DNA of 64,000 nucleotides from an uncultured Clostridia bacterium (GTDB lineage Bacteria > Bacillota > Clostridia > Christensenellales > Borkfalkiaceae), in the NCBI GenBank assembly GCA_944354125.1, contig CALVPT010000002.1, positions 124,001 to 188,000 on the forward strand, written 5' to 3'. This document shows, one piece after another, positions 18,398 through 25,919 of this stretch; within the stretch, counting starts at the first letter, position 1, and each line of letters starts with the position of its first letter. Position numbers and translations under genes: made by a program. Under the pieces are notes generated by a model. That model did not search any database. It was given only the letters and a program-made list of their open reading frames with translations, and was not told the DNA's origin.

Positions 18398-20197
18398 TCA
18401 ATAGCTCTCGAACTGCGAGCGGTACAGCCTTGCATATACCCCTCCGTCCGCCATGAGCGAGGCGTGCGTGCCCTGTTCGACGGCGTTGCCGTTCTCCATT
18501 ACGATTATCTTGTCGGCATTCTTTATGGTTGACAGCCTGTGCGCTATGACGAAACACGTCCTACCCTTCATCAGTCCCGTCATCGCCGCCTGTATGAGCT
18601 GTTCGGTGCGCGTGTCGACGTTGGAGGTCGCCTCGTCCAGAATGAGCATAGAGGAATCGGCGAGCATCGCCCTGGCAATGGTGAGCAGCTGTTTCTGCCC
18701 CTTGGATATGTTTGCGGCATTGTCGCTGAGGTATGTGTCGTACCCGTTCGGCAACCCCATTATGAAGGAGTGAATTTTTGCCGCCCTGCACACCTCCTCC
18801 ACGCGCTCCCTGGTTGCGCCATCGGCGCCGTATGCTATGTTTTCGTATACCGTGCCGGCAAACAGCCAGGTATCCTGCAACACCATGGTGAATGCCGAAC
18901 GCAGTTCGCCGCGGTCGACGTCCCTTATGTCCTTGCCGTCGAGCGTTATCCTGCCCTCGTCCACGTCATAAAAGCGCATGAGCAGGTTTATGAGCGTAGT
19001 CTTGCCTGCGCCCGTATGTCCGACAATGGCAATGACGTCCCCCTTTTTTACGTCCAGGGAGAAGTGCTTTATCACCCTCTTTTCGGGCAGATAGCCAAAC
19101 GAAACGTCCTCGAAGCGCACGTCGCCATTCACCTCGCCGAGTTTGAGGCTGACCTTATCGTCGCACCCCTCCTCCTTCTCGTCAAGCACTCTGAACACCC
19201 TTTCCGCCGCGGCGATGACCGACTGAAATTCGCCCAACACCTCGGCAATCTCGTTTATCGGTCCCGAGAACTTGCGCGAATAGAGCACGAACGACGATAT
19301 CTGCCCTACGCCTATGCCGAACCAGCCGAAGGCATAGCTGAGCGCGCCGAACGTGCTTATCAGCGTAAGCGACAGATTGTTTATGAGCGTCACCGTAGGG
19401 CCGGAAATGGTGCCGAAGTACTCCGCACGGGTATAGGCGTCGGCGGCGTCTTTATTCCTGACCTCGAAGCGGTCTGTTATCTCCCTCTCCCTGCCGTACG
19501 CCTTGGTAGTCTTTTGCCCCGACAATACCTCCTCCGCAAATCCGTTGAGCTGGCCGAGCTTTGCCGAGCGCGCCCTGTACAGCGGCTGTACCCTGCGCGT
19601 TATGACCATCGTTGCGACGAAAGAGAGCGGAATGGTGACGACGAACACAAGAACGAGCGGCGCGGCTATGATAAGCATCATTACCAGCGAGCCGACTATG
19701 TTTACGACGCTCTTTATTATCATTATTATGTCGTTGGCGAGCGAGGTGCCCACCGTATCCGTATCGTAGCTCAAGACGGAGATTATGTCGCCTGCCTGTC
19801 GGCTGTCGAAGTAACTTACGGGGAGATTGACCAATCTCGCGAAGAGGTCCGCCCTCATTCGCTTGGAGACCTTGCGCGCAATGCCTGCCATGCCTATGGT
19901 GCTGAGGTAGTTGACTACTTCGGACACTATGTAGACGACGGCGAGGAGCACGCAGTAGTACGTAATTTTTCCGAAATCGGTGGTGCCGTCCGTCTTGATC
20001 TGGTCTATAGCCAGACCGCAGACATACGGCCCCAAAAGCGCCAGCGCGACGGACAGAATATTTAAAAGTATTACGATTATGAAAAGCGGAAGGGACGGCT
20101 TTATATATGCGAACAGGTGCCCGAGCGTATACCGCCAGTCGGCCTTATTCGCCCCGAAAGTGCGCTTATCCGAAAGGTTCATGCGTGGTTCTTTCAT
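18398..20197 (-). CDS. Heterodimeric ABC exporter subunit, catalytic-glutamate type
   Basis: A 599-residue half-transporter: a six-helix type IV exporter domain followed by an ATPase domain. The ATPase has Walker A GHTGAGKTT, Walker B LILDEATS with the catalytic Glu, and switch His (IAHRLS). Its signature is ISKGQ instead of LSGGQ. Paired with the neighbour this makes one consensus and one degenerate ATP site, typical of heterodimeric multidrug or lipid/peptide exporters. The ATG at 20197 overlaps the upstream stop as ATGA and follows GGGAGG. It is the last gene of marR-ABC-ABC. Substrate unknown. Confidence 0.93.
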   Translation of the reverse strand: MKEPRMNLSDKRTFGANKADWRYTLGHLFAYIKPSLPLFIIVILLNILSVALALLGPYVCGLAIDQIKTDGTTDFGKITYYCVLLAVVYIVSEVVNYLSTIGMAGIARKVSKRMRADLFARLVNLPVSYFDSRQAGDIISVLSYDTDTVGTSLANDIIMIIKSVVNIVGSLVMMLIIAAPLVLVFVVTIPLSFVATMVITRRVQPLYRARSAKLGQLNGFAEEVLSGQKTTKAYGREREITDRFEVRNKDAADAYTRAEYFGTISGPTVTLINNLSLTLISTFGALSYAFGWFGIGVGQISSFVLYSRKFSGPINEIAEVLGEFQSVIAAAERVFRVLDEKEEGCDDKVSLKLGEVNGDVRFEDVSFGYLPEKRVIKHFSLDVKKGDVIAIVGHTGAGKTTLINLLMRFYDVDEGRITLDGKDIRDVDRGELRSAFTMVLQDTWLFAGTVYENIAYGADGATRERVEEVCRAAKIHSFIMGLPNGYDTYLSDNAANISKGQKQLLTIARAMLADSSMLILDEATSNVDTRTEQLIQAAMTGLMKGRTCFVIAHRLSTIKNADKIIVMENGNAVEQGTHASLMADGGVYARLYRSQFESY

Positions 20198-21891
20198 AGG
20201 TCGCCTCCCATCTGCGCAAGGCTTATGAGGCGGTATTCCTCGCAGCCTGCCATCAGCTCTTCGTGCGTGCCCTTGCCGCATATCCTGCCGTCGTCCATGA
20301 CTATTATGAGGTCGGCATGCCTTACGGCGCTGACCCTCTGCGCGACTATGAATTTGGTGCAGGAGGAATAGCGCTCCTTCAGGGACTTTCTCAGCTTTGC
20401 GTCCGTAGCATAGTCGAGCGCCGACGAGCTGTCGTCCAGCACTAGTATTTCGGGATTGCCTGCAAGCGCCCTTGCTATGAGCAGCCTCTGCTTCTGTCCT
20501 CCCGAAAGGTTTGTCGCCTTCTGGGCGAGACGGTAGTCCATTCCGCCCTCGACGGCGCGTATGAATTCGTCGGCGACGGCGCTCTCGCTCGCCCCTTTCA
20601 GATTCTCCTCCGCAATGCCGCGGAAATAGTCTATGTTCTCGCGTATGGTATCGGCGATGAGAAAGTCGCTCTGAAAGGCTACGCCGAACCTGGCGCGCAA
20701 CTCGTCTCCCTCAAAGGTGCGCACGTCCCTCCCGTCCACATATACCGCGCCTTTATCGACGTCGTAAAAGCGCATGAGAAGATTTATGAGCGTAGTCTTG
20801 CCGCTGCCCGTGCCGCCTATTACGCCCACCGTCTGCCCCTTTTTTACGGCAAAGGAGATGTCCTCCACGTCGTCTTTGGTGCCGTTATACGAAAAGCTGA
20901 CGCCGCGGAATTCTATGGCGTACGCGCTGTTCCCTTCGGGATAGTCGCCGACGGGCATAGTCGGGTCGGTTGCCAGCACCTCCTCTATCCTCTGTCCCGA
21001 TGCAATGCCCCTGGACAGCACGACGAATATCTTTGAAATGCCGAGCATGGCGTTGAGTATGAGCGTAAAGTATGACAAGAACGCCAGCACGGTGCCTGCC
21101 TGCGCGCCGACATATGCGCCGACGAGTATGACGAACACAAGCCCTATGTTGAGTATGAGCGTGGCGAGCGGATTGGTCAGCGAGGTTATGCGGTTGCTCC
21201 TGAATTCGTTTTCGGCGAGCGCGGAGTTTATGCCGTCGAACTTTTTTATCTCGCGGTCGGTGCGCGACAGCGCCTTTACGACCCTTATTCCCGTTATGTT
21301 TTCCTGCATGGCGCGGACGGCGCCGTCGCCGTTGGCCTGCACCACGGCATACATTCTGACGCTCTTTTTTGTGATTATTACGACTGCCATGACGACGAAG
21401 GGCACGCACGCCGCGAGCACGAGCGCCAGCCGCCAGTCCAGCACGAAGGAAAATACCAGCCCTCCGACGAGCAGAATGGGCGCCCTTATCCCGAGGCGCA
21501 TGGTGCGCGCGACTGCCTGGTTGACATAGTACGTGTCGCTGGTCAGTCTGGATATGAGCGACGGCGCCGTAAAGCGGTCTACCTGGGCGCTCTTGAGATA
21601 GGATATGCGCTCAAAGAGGGCGTAGCGCAAATCGTGCGTCATGCCGCCCGCGCAGGTTGCCGACATTCGGTTTGCCACTATGTTGCCGAACAGCGCGATA
21701 AAGGAAAAGCCGAGCATTGCCGCACCCATGAGCATGAACGCCCCGACATCCTTTGTGGGAACGACGTCGTCTATCATATATTCCATTATGAGCGGCAAAA
21801 ACAGCTCCGCCGCGCTGCCGATTGCCTTGAACACGAGTTCGGCGGCAACCCTGCCCGAATAGGGCTTGAGATAGCTCAGCGTCCTTTTCAT
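20194..21891 (-). CDS. Heterodimeric ABC exporter subunit, degenerate ATPase type
   Basis: A 565-residue ABC exporter half with an N-terminal six-helix domain and an ATPase domain. Walker A (GGTGSGKTT) and signature (LSGGQ) are normal. Walker B ends LVLDDSS, so Asp replaces the catalytic Glu, and the switch residue is Gln (VAQRVS) rather than His. These are the usual marks of the non-catalytic partner. Its LSGGQ would complete the active site of the following gene product. The ATG overlaps the marR stop as ATGA and has no clear ribosome-binding site, so translation probably depends on coupling. Confidence 0.93.
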   Translation of the reverse strand: MKRTLSYLKPYSGRVAAELVFKAIGSAAELFLPLIMEYMIDDVVPTKDVGAFMLMGAAMLGFSFIALFGNIVANRMSATCAGGMTHDLRYALFERISYLKSAQVDRFTAPSLISRLTSDTYYVNQAVARTMRLGIRAPILLVGGLVFSFVLDWRLALVLAACVPFVVMAVVIITKKSVRMYAVVQANGDGAVRAMQENITGIRVVKALSRTDREIKKFDGINSALAENEFRSNRITSLTNPLATLILNIGLVFVILVGAYVGAQAGTVLAFLSYFTLILNAMLGISKIFVVLSRGIASGQRIEEVLATDPTMPVGDYPEGNSAYAIEFRGVSFSYNGTKDDVEDISFAVKKGQTVGVIGGTGSGKTTLINLLMRFYDVDKGAVYVDGRDVRTFEGDELRARFGVAFQSDFLIADTIRENIDYFRGIAEENLKGASESAVADEFIRAVEGGMDYRLAQKATNLSGGQKQRLLIARALAGNPEILVLDDSSSALDYATDAKLRKSLKERYSSCTKFIVAQRVSAVRHADLIIVMDDGRICGKGTHEELMAGCEEYRLISLAQMGGDL

Positions 21892-22334
21892 TTTGACTTG
21901 TCGTATACCTCTCTTTCAAGATGTCTGTGCGCGTTGTCGACGAGCAGCTGCAATATCCTGTCGAGTTCGGCCTTATCGCCGTCGCTCAGCCCCTCGCAGA
22001 TCAGCCTGCGCCAGGAGGCGTTGACCTCCCTTATGAGCGGCACTATTTGCTTGCCCTTGTCGGTGGTGTATACGCACATCACCCTCTTGTCCTCTTCGGA
22101 CTGCCTGCGCATGAGATAGCCTGCCGCCTCCAGCGCGCTGACCTGACGCGCCACGTTGCTCTTGTTGACCAGCATTATCTTGGCAAGCTTATCCTGCGAT
22201 ACCCCCTCGTTGTCGTAGACCGACAGGATATATCTCGCCTGATAGCCCGAAACCTCAGCCTTCTTCAGGCGGTCGTCGCGGTACAGCGCCGCGCTCTGCG
22301 ATACCAGCGTTATGTTCTTGAGAAAGGTCGCCAT
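21888..22334 (-). CDS. MarR-family transcriptional regulator
   Basis: A 148-residue winged-helix regulator. The DNA-binding region reads DKLAKIMLVNKSNVARQVSA (about 52-71) followed by the wing (RRQSEEDKRVMCVYTTDKG), which is typical MarR. I start it at the ATG at 22334 (MATFLKN) with AGAGGT 8 nt upstream; a longer frame begins inside the operator. It is the first gene of the operon encoding the ABC exporter pair. A perfect-arm inverted repeat lies on its own transcription start, so it very likely represses itself and the exporter until a ligand (probably an exported compound) binds. Confidence 0.93.
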   Translation of the reverse strand: MATFLKNITLVSQSAALYRDDRLKKAEVSGYQARYILSVYDNEGVSQDKLAKIMLVNKSNVARQVSALEAAGYLMRRQSEEDKRVMCVYTTDKGKQIVPLIREVNASWRRLICEGLSDGDKAELDRILQLLVDNAHRHLEREVYDKSK

Positions 22335-22365
22335 TGCAATACCTCTGCATATGTCAAAAAAATTA

Positions 22366-22379
22366 GTTGCGCTCGCAAC
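22366..22379. promoter_or_regulatory. Palindromic operator, probable MarR binding site
   Basis: The inverted repeat GTTGCG-CT-CGCAAC lies 7 bp downstream of the marR -10, over the predicted transcription start. Size and position fit a MarR autorepressor site. Confidence 0.7.
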
Positions 22380-22386
22380 CATTTAT

Positions 22387-22415
22387 ATTATATATTTGCC
22401 CCGAACGATTGTCAA
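22387..22415 (-). promoter_or_regulatory. Consensus sigma-A promoter of marR-ABC-ABC
   Basis: On the minus strand: TTGACA (22415-22410), 17 bp, TATAAT (22392-22387). Both hexamers match consensus exactly, consistent with a strong promoter held down by a repressor. Confidence 0.92.
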
Positions 22416-22423
22416 GACTATTC

Positions 22424-22452
22424 TTGACAGAACGCATATATTTTGTTAAAAT
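22424..22452 (+). promoter_or_regulatory. Sigma-A promoter of acyltransferase gene, abutting the start codon
   Basis: TTGACA (22424-22429), 17 bp, TAAAAT (22447-22452). Its -35 is 8 bp from that of the divergent marR promoter. The ATG at 22460 is only 7 nt past the -10. Confidence 0.82.
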
Positions 22453-22459
22453 GTGTATT

Positions 22460-23464
22460 ATGGAACGAGAGAGAAAACAGAGAAGCGCCCTTGAAAAGAG
22501 GACGGGAATACAGAATACGCTCGAAGGGTACAGAAGGTTCGATTACGACTATATACCCATGGGCGACAACTGGACGTCGCCCGATGCCGATTTCAAATAC
22601 CGCAAGCCCTTCCCCGAAGTACTGATATGCGGATTCTGGCGCACCTTTCTTAAGATTTTCGCGCCCATTGCGCTCAAGGTCGCATACGGCGCAAAGGTGA
22701 CGGGCAGAGAGCACCTGAAAGCCGTAAAAGGCAAGGGCGCGCTGTGCGTATGCAACCATATCTCCTACCTCGACACGCTGTTTGTCAGGCAGGCGGTGGG
22801 GCATTTCCGAAGCTATCATACGATGACGCAGGAAAACAACAAAAACGGCGTAGGCGGACACATAATAAGGCACGGAGGAATGTTGCCGTTCAGTTCCAAT
22901 TTCACCGCGGCAAAGAACCTCAACGCCGAGATGGAAAGACTGATAAAAAACGGCAAGATAATAAACTTCTATGCCGAGAAGGCAATGTGGGTCAATTACC
23001 CCAAGCCGCGCCCCATGAAGGACGGCGTGTTCTCCTATGCGGTCAAGTTCGGCGTGCCCGTCATACCCATTTTCTGCACCTTCAGGACGGACAGAAAGGG
23101 CAGAATGAGAAAGCTGAGAATAAACATAATGCCCGTAGTATTCCCCGACGAGTCGCTCAAAAGGCGCGAGCGCATAGCCGCAATGCGCGCCGAGTGCGAG
23201 GCCGAGTGGAAACTCTGCTATGAAAACGCGTACTCAAGGCCGCTCGAATACCTGCCCGACAGGCGCAAAAAGGCAGCTTTGACCGCCTTTGCGGACGAAA
23301 AAATTGCCGAGGCTGAAACCGCAGGCGTCGGCGACATAGACAGCACCTGCGACAAGGCATTCGCGCCCGGACAGGCCGAAGCGCAGACGGACGCCCAAGC
23401 CGAGCCATCCGAAGAAATGCAGGCCGACGGTGTTTTGCTGTCCGCCGACGGCGAAAACGCATAA
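22460..23464 (+). CDS. 1-acyl-sn-glycerol-3-phosphate acyltransferase-like protein (PlsC family)
   Basis: A 334-residue LPLAT/PlsC-family acyltransferase, which would move an acyl chain to a lysophospholipid at the membrane. The catalytic H-x4-D is in CNHISYLD (about residue 97), and the later conserved Glu region is in FYAEKAMW, an unusual version of the FPEGTRS block. The C-terminal 70 residues are Ala/Glu-rich and probably disordered. In-frame codons reach back to 22367, but the promoter rules those out: the -10 ends 7 nt before the ATG at 22460, so the message appears leaderless and lacks a Shine-Dalgarno. Exact acceptor lipid unknown. Confidence 0.87.
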   Translation: MERERKQRSALEKRTGIQNTLEGYRRFDYDYIPMGDNWTSPDADFKYRKPFPEVLICGFWRTFLKIFAPIALKVAYGAKVTGREHLKAVKGKGALCVCNHISYLDTLFVRQAVGHFRSYHTMTQENNKNGVGGHIIRHGGMLPFSSNFTAAKNLNAEMERLIKNGKIINFYAEKAMWVNYPKPRPMKDGVFSYAVKFGVPVIPIFCTFRTDRKGRMRKLRINIMPVVFPDESLKRRERIAAMRAECEAEWKLCYENAYSRPLEYLPDRRKKAALTAFADEKIAEAETAGVGDIDSTCDKAFAPGQAEAQTDAQAEPSEEMQADGVLLSADGENA

Positions 23465-23539
23465 CGCTCAGTCCGAGCGGACAAATAAAGCGGCAAAGAC
23501 ATAATAAGTTAAGTCGCGCCCATTACGGCGCCATAAATA

Positions 23540-23567
23540 GCCGCCCCCGAACGAGTTCGGGGGCGGC
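23540..23567 (+). terminator. Terminator after acyltransferase gene
   Basis: A perfect 12-bp stem (GCCGCCCCCGAA and its complement) with a CGAG tetraloop, then AATAATTTTG. The remaining roughly 190 bp before the glycosyltransferase stop is AT-rich and shows nothing I can name. Confidence 0.85.
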
Positions 23568-23762
23568 AATAATTTTGCCTTGATTTAAATACTGTAAGCT
23601 CGGCGCGGCAGATGCCTTTATCCGCCGCAGGTTTACGCGCCGCAATAAGGTCGCATATTTATAATTTATGCCCTAAGCCGCGCAACTTTTAAAAATTTCC
23701 CGACGCGCCGTCTGCCGCATACCGCGGAAATCCCTGCGACTTAAAAAATGCGGCACATGCGG

Positions 23763-25112
23763 TCAGAGGGTGGCGTCCTTTACGGGGTTCTCCTCTTCCT
23801 CCTCCGACGAATCGCCGCCTTCGGGAGTCGGGGCGAGCCGCTCTATGCCCTTGAAGCGGATGTGCTTGGTGGGCTTCCAGTCCCAGCCGTGCTTGGCCTT
23901 GAATCGGCTGTGAATGAATATGGGGAAGTACTCCCAGCAATAGAAGGGAGCAAACATCAGCGTAAGCACCCTTTCGGAAAGGGGTATGCGCCTGAACGAG
24001 TCGTGCATGGCAATCATGCACATAAGCTCGTATATAAACGTGAAAAGATACAATAGCCCCATGGGCAGCACGATGAGAAGCAGGAGCGAATACAGCCAGT
24101 TGCCGCCTGCAAACGCCGTGGCGGTGCTTATGCCTACGCCTATGAACGCCGTGACAAAGCTGAGCGCTATGAACGACGCGACGGGTATGAGCATATAGAA
24201 ATACTCGAACTCGCCCTCGGTCATTCTGCCCCTTGCCCGAGCCTGCGCCTTTATCTTCTTCTTGTAGCGCGCATCGCACTGCGAATAGCCCGTAAGCCAC
24301 CTGAGCCTTCTGACATAGTCCGACCTGTGGGTCAGCGTCTCCTCGGTGTAGATTATCGCATAGGGATAGTACATGGAGGTGAAGCCCTTGAGGAAACAGT
24401 CCATGCGCATTTCATAGTCCTCGGTAAGCGTGCGGTAGGGCCAGCCGCCTATCTGAGCTATGGTGCGCTTTCTTATCATCATTCCCTGACCGCACATGTT
24501 CATGGGTATCTTCCTCTTGGTGCGGTAGATGTTGGACAGGTCGTCGAGCTGGGCATAGGTCAGCGCCGAACAGTTGGTGAATATCGTCCTGTCCTTGCGC
24601 GTGCCGAGAAAATTCTTTATGCGCTTGCGCGAAAGATATATGTCGCAGTCGTATTCGAGCGCGTTGTTGAGTTCGGTAAGATAGTTGGGCGAAAGCACGG
24701 CATCCGCATCGACTATTACGAAAGCGTCGTAGCGGTTGAATTCGCGCTCGTTGAGCTGCTTGAAGTAGCCGTCGATGGCATCGCCCTTGCACTTCTGGTT
24801 GCACACGACGAACACCCTTGCGCCGTAGGACTTTGCAATCTCTACCGTGGGGTCGTCCGCCTCGTTTACGATGACGTTGACGTCGTAACGCCTTCCGTCA
24901 TAGTCCTGCACGGCTATCGAGGCGAAGAGATCGCCTATGACCTCGCTCTCGCCGCGCGCGGGAATGACGACGGATATCCTTCGCTTTGCCGTCGCCGCCT
25001 TATGGGGTATGCGGTACCTGAAGTGAAAACACTGCCATATTTTGGGTAAGTACGCCACAATCAGTACGAGCGATATCGCCGCATAGATTATGACAGCTAT
25101 ATTGGTAACCAT
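23763..25112 (-). CDS. Family 2 glycosyltransferase, membrane-bound
   Basis: A 449-residue GT2-type inverting glycosyltransferase. An N-terminal helix (residues 4-24) is followed by a GT-A domain starting SVVIPARGE. It carries the DxD-like metal site VDADAV (about 144), the TEDYEM acceptor/catalytic block (about 245) and RRLRWLTG, a variant of the processive QxxRW motif. Three or so helices follow (about 320-400) and a charged tail. This layout matches synthases and translocases that polymerise or export a polysaccharide. The ATG follows GGGAGAGA. It has its own consensus promoter. Sugar and product are unknown. Confidence 0.88.
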   Translation of the reverse strand: MVTNIAVIIYAAISLVLIVAYLPKIWQCFHFRYRIPHKAATAKRRISVVIPARGESEVIGDLFASIAVQDYDGRRYDVNVIVNEADDPTVEIAKSYGARVFVVCNQKCKGDAIDGYFKQLNEREFNRYDAFVIVDADAVLSPNYLTELNNALEYDCDIYLSRKRIKNFLGTRKDRTIFTNCSALTYAQLDDLSNIYRTKRKIPMNMCGQGMMIRKRTIAQIGGWPYRTLTEDYEMRMDCFLKGFTSMYYPYAIIYTEETLTHRSDYVRRLRWLTGYSQCDARYKKKIKAQARARGRMTEGEFEYFYMLIPVASFIALSFVTAFIGVGISTATAFAGGNWLYSLLLLIVLPMGLLYLFTFIYELMCMIAMHDSFRRIPLSERVLTLMFAPFYCWEYFPIFIHSRFKAKHGWDWKPTKHIRFKGIERLAPTPEGGDSSEEEEENPVKDATL

Positions 25113-25162
25113 TCTCTCCCTCGTTCTCTTTCTCTATTATCTATGGAAAGAGCGTTTTGCTT

Positions 25163-25191
25163 ATTATACCCGACGTCGTCGGCTTTGTCAA
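25163..25191 (-). promoter_or_regulatory. Consensus sigma-A promoter of glycosyltransferase gene
   Basis: On the minus strand: TTGACA (25191-25186), 17 bp, TATAAT (25168-25163). Confidence 0.9.
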
Positions 25192-25206
25192 CATAAATTG
25201 ATATTT

Positions 25207-25224
25207 GTCATAATATGTTATGAC
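25207..25224. promoter_or_regulatory. 18-bp dyad upstream of the glycosyltransferase promoter
   Basis: GTCATAA-TATG-TTATGAC, a perfect 7-bp inverted repeat centred about 25 bp upstream of the -35. It could be an activator or repressor site; no regulator is adjacent. Confidence 0.45.
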
Positions 25225-25319
25225 GTAACAGGCAAAAACGGGCGCACTATGCCCATAATTGACAAAGAATGTCACTTAAGACTCATATTTTTGCGCATCA
25301 GCCGCCTTCCGCCTTAAAA

Positions 25320-25919
25320 TCAGTAACCGAGCGTCTGTCCCACCAGCAGGACGTATGTATTTTCAAGTCCCGAAGAGGGCTTTTCGAAGAACGCGGTTAC
25401 TGCGCATATGCGCACTGGCGAGTCGCAGTCGGTGCATTCCCCCGTCGTGCAGGGCAGGCTGAGCCCCAGGCGCTTTGCATTTGCGCCTGCGCACACTCCG
25501 CTCTTTATGCGCCCCTCTGCCGCCGCCTTGTCGGGAACTATCTTGTTTTCGCCGACTATGACTATGGCATTCGACGGCCCGAACGACAGAGCCGATACCC
25601 TGTTGCCGCTTCCGTCGGTAAGAACGAGCTCTCCGTCCTCCGTCACGGCATTGGCAGAGCAGATATAGTAATCTGCTACGGCCGCCTTGCGCTTTGCCGA
25701 CGCGCCGTCCTTCCAGTGCGTGTAAAGCGTATTGCCGTTGGCCTCCAGCTCGTCCATCAGCCCGAGCTGCTGTACGGTGACAGAGCCGCCGAAGCCTATG
25801 CCGCTGGTTTTGCCTACGATCTTCTTTACGAGTTCGACCGCCTCTTTGCCCGTAGCGACCGAATATGCCTTGAAACCTCTCCGCGCAAGTGCGTTGCACA
25901 CGCTTTCAATCTTTTCCAT
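25320..25919 (-). CDS. LUD-domain protein (LutC/YkgG-like)
   Basis: A 199-residue protein of the LUD (DUF162) family related to LutC. It has the glycine-rich substrate region GIGFGGSVTV (about residues 40-49), the FGPSNAIVIVGENKIV segment and a Cys-rich motif, CTTGECTDCDSP, near the C-terminus. LutC takes part in lactate oxidation with LutA and LutB, but neither is present here and single LUD proteins have no settled role. A promoter with an extended -10 lies within the 3' end of the transporter gene, 6 nt before the ATG. The 5' end overlaps the transporter reading frame by 94 bp. Confidence 0.85.
   Translation of the reverse strand: MEKIESVCNALARRGFKAYSVATGKEAVELVKKIVGKTSGIGFGGSVTVQQLGLMDELEANGNTLYTHWKDGASAKRKAAVADYYICSANAVTEDGELVLTDGSGNRVSALSFGPSNAIVIVGENKIVPDKAAAEGRIKSGVCAGANAKRLGLSLPCTTGECTDCDSPVRICAVTAFFEKPSSGLENTYVLLVGQTLGY

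Noticed and set aside
18539..20065. 508-codon open frame on the plus strand
   Set aside because: Antisense to an ABC exporter gene with intact Walker and switch motifs; a composition shadow.
22367..22459. Upstream start for the acyltransferase at 22367
   Set aside because: It would place the N-terminus across the marR operator and the acyltransferase's own -35 and -10; the promoter fixes the start at 22460.
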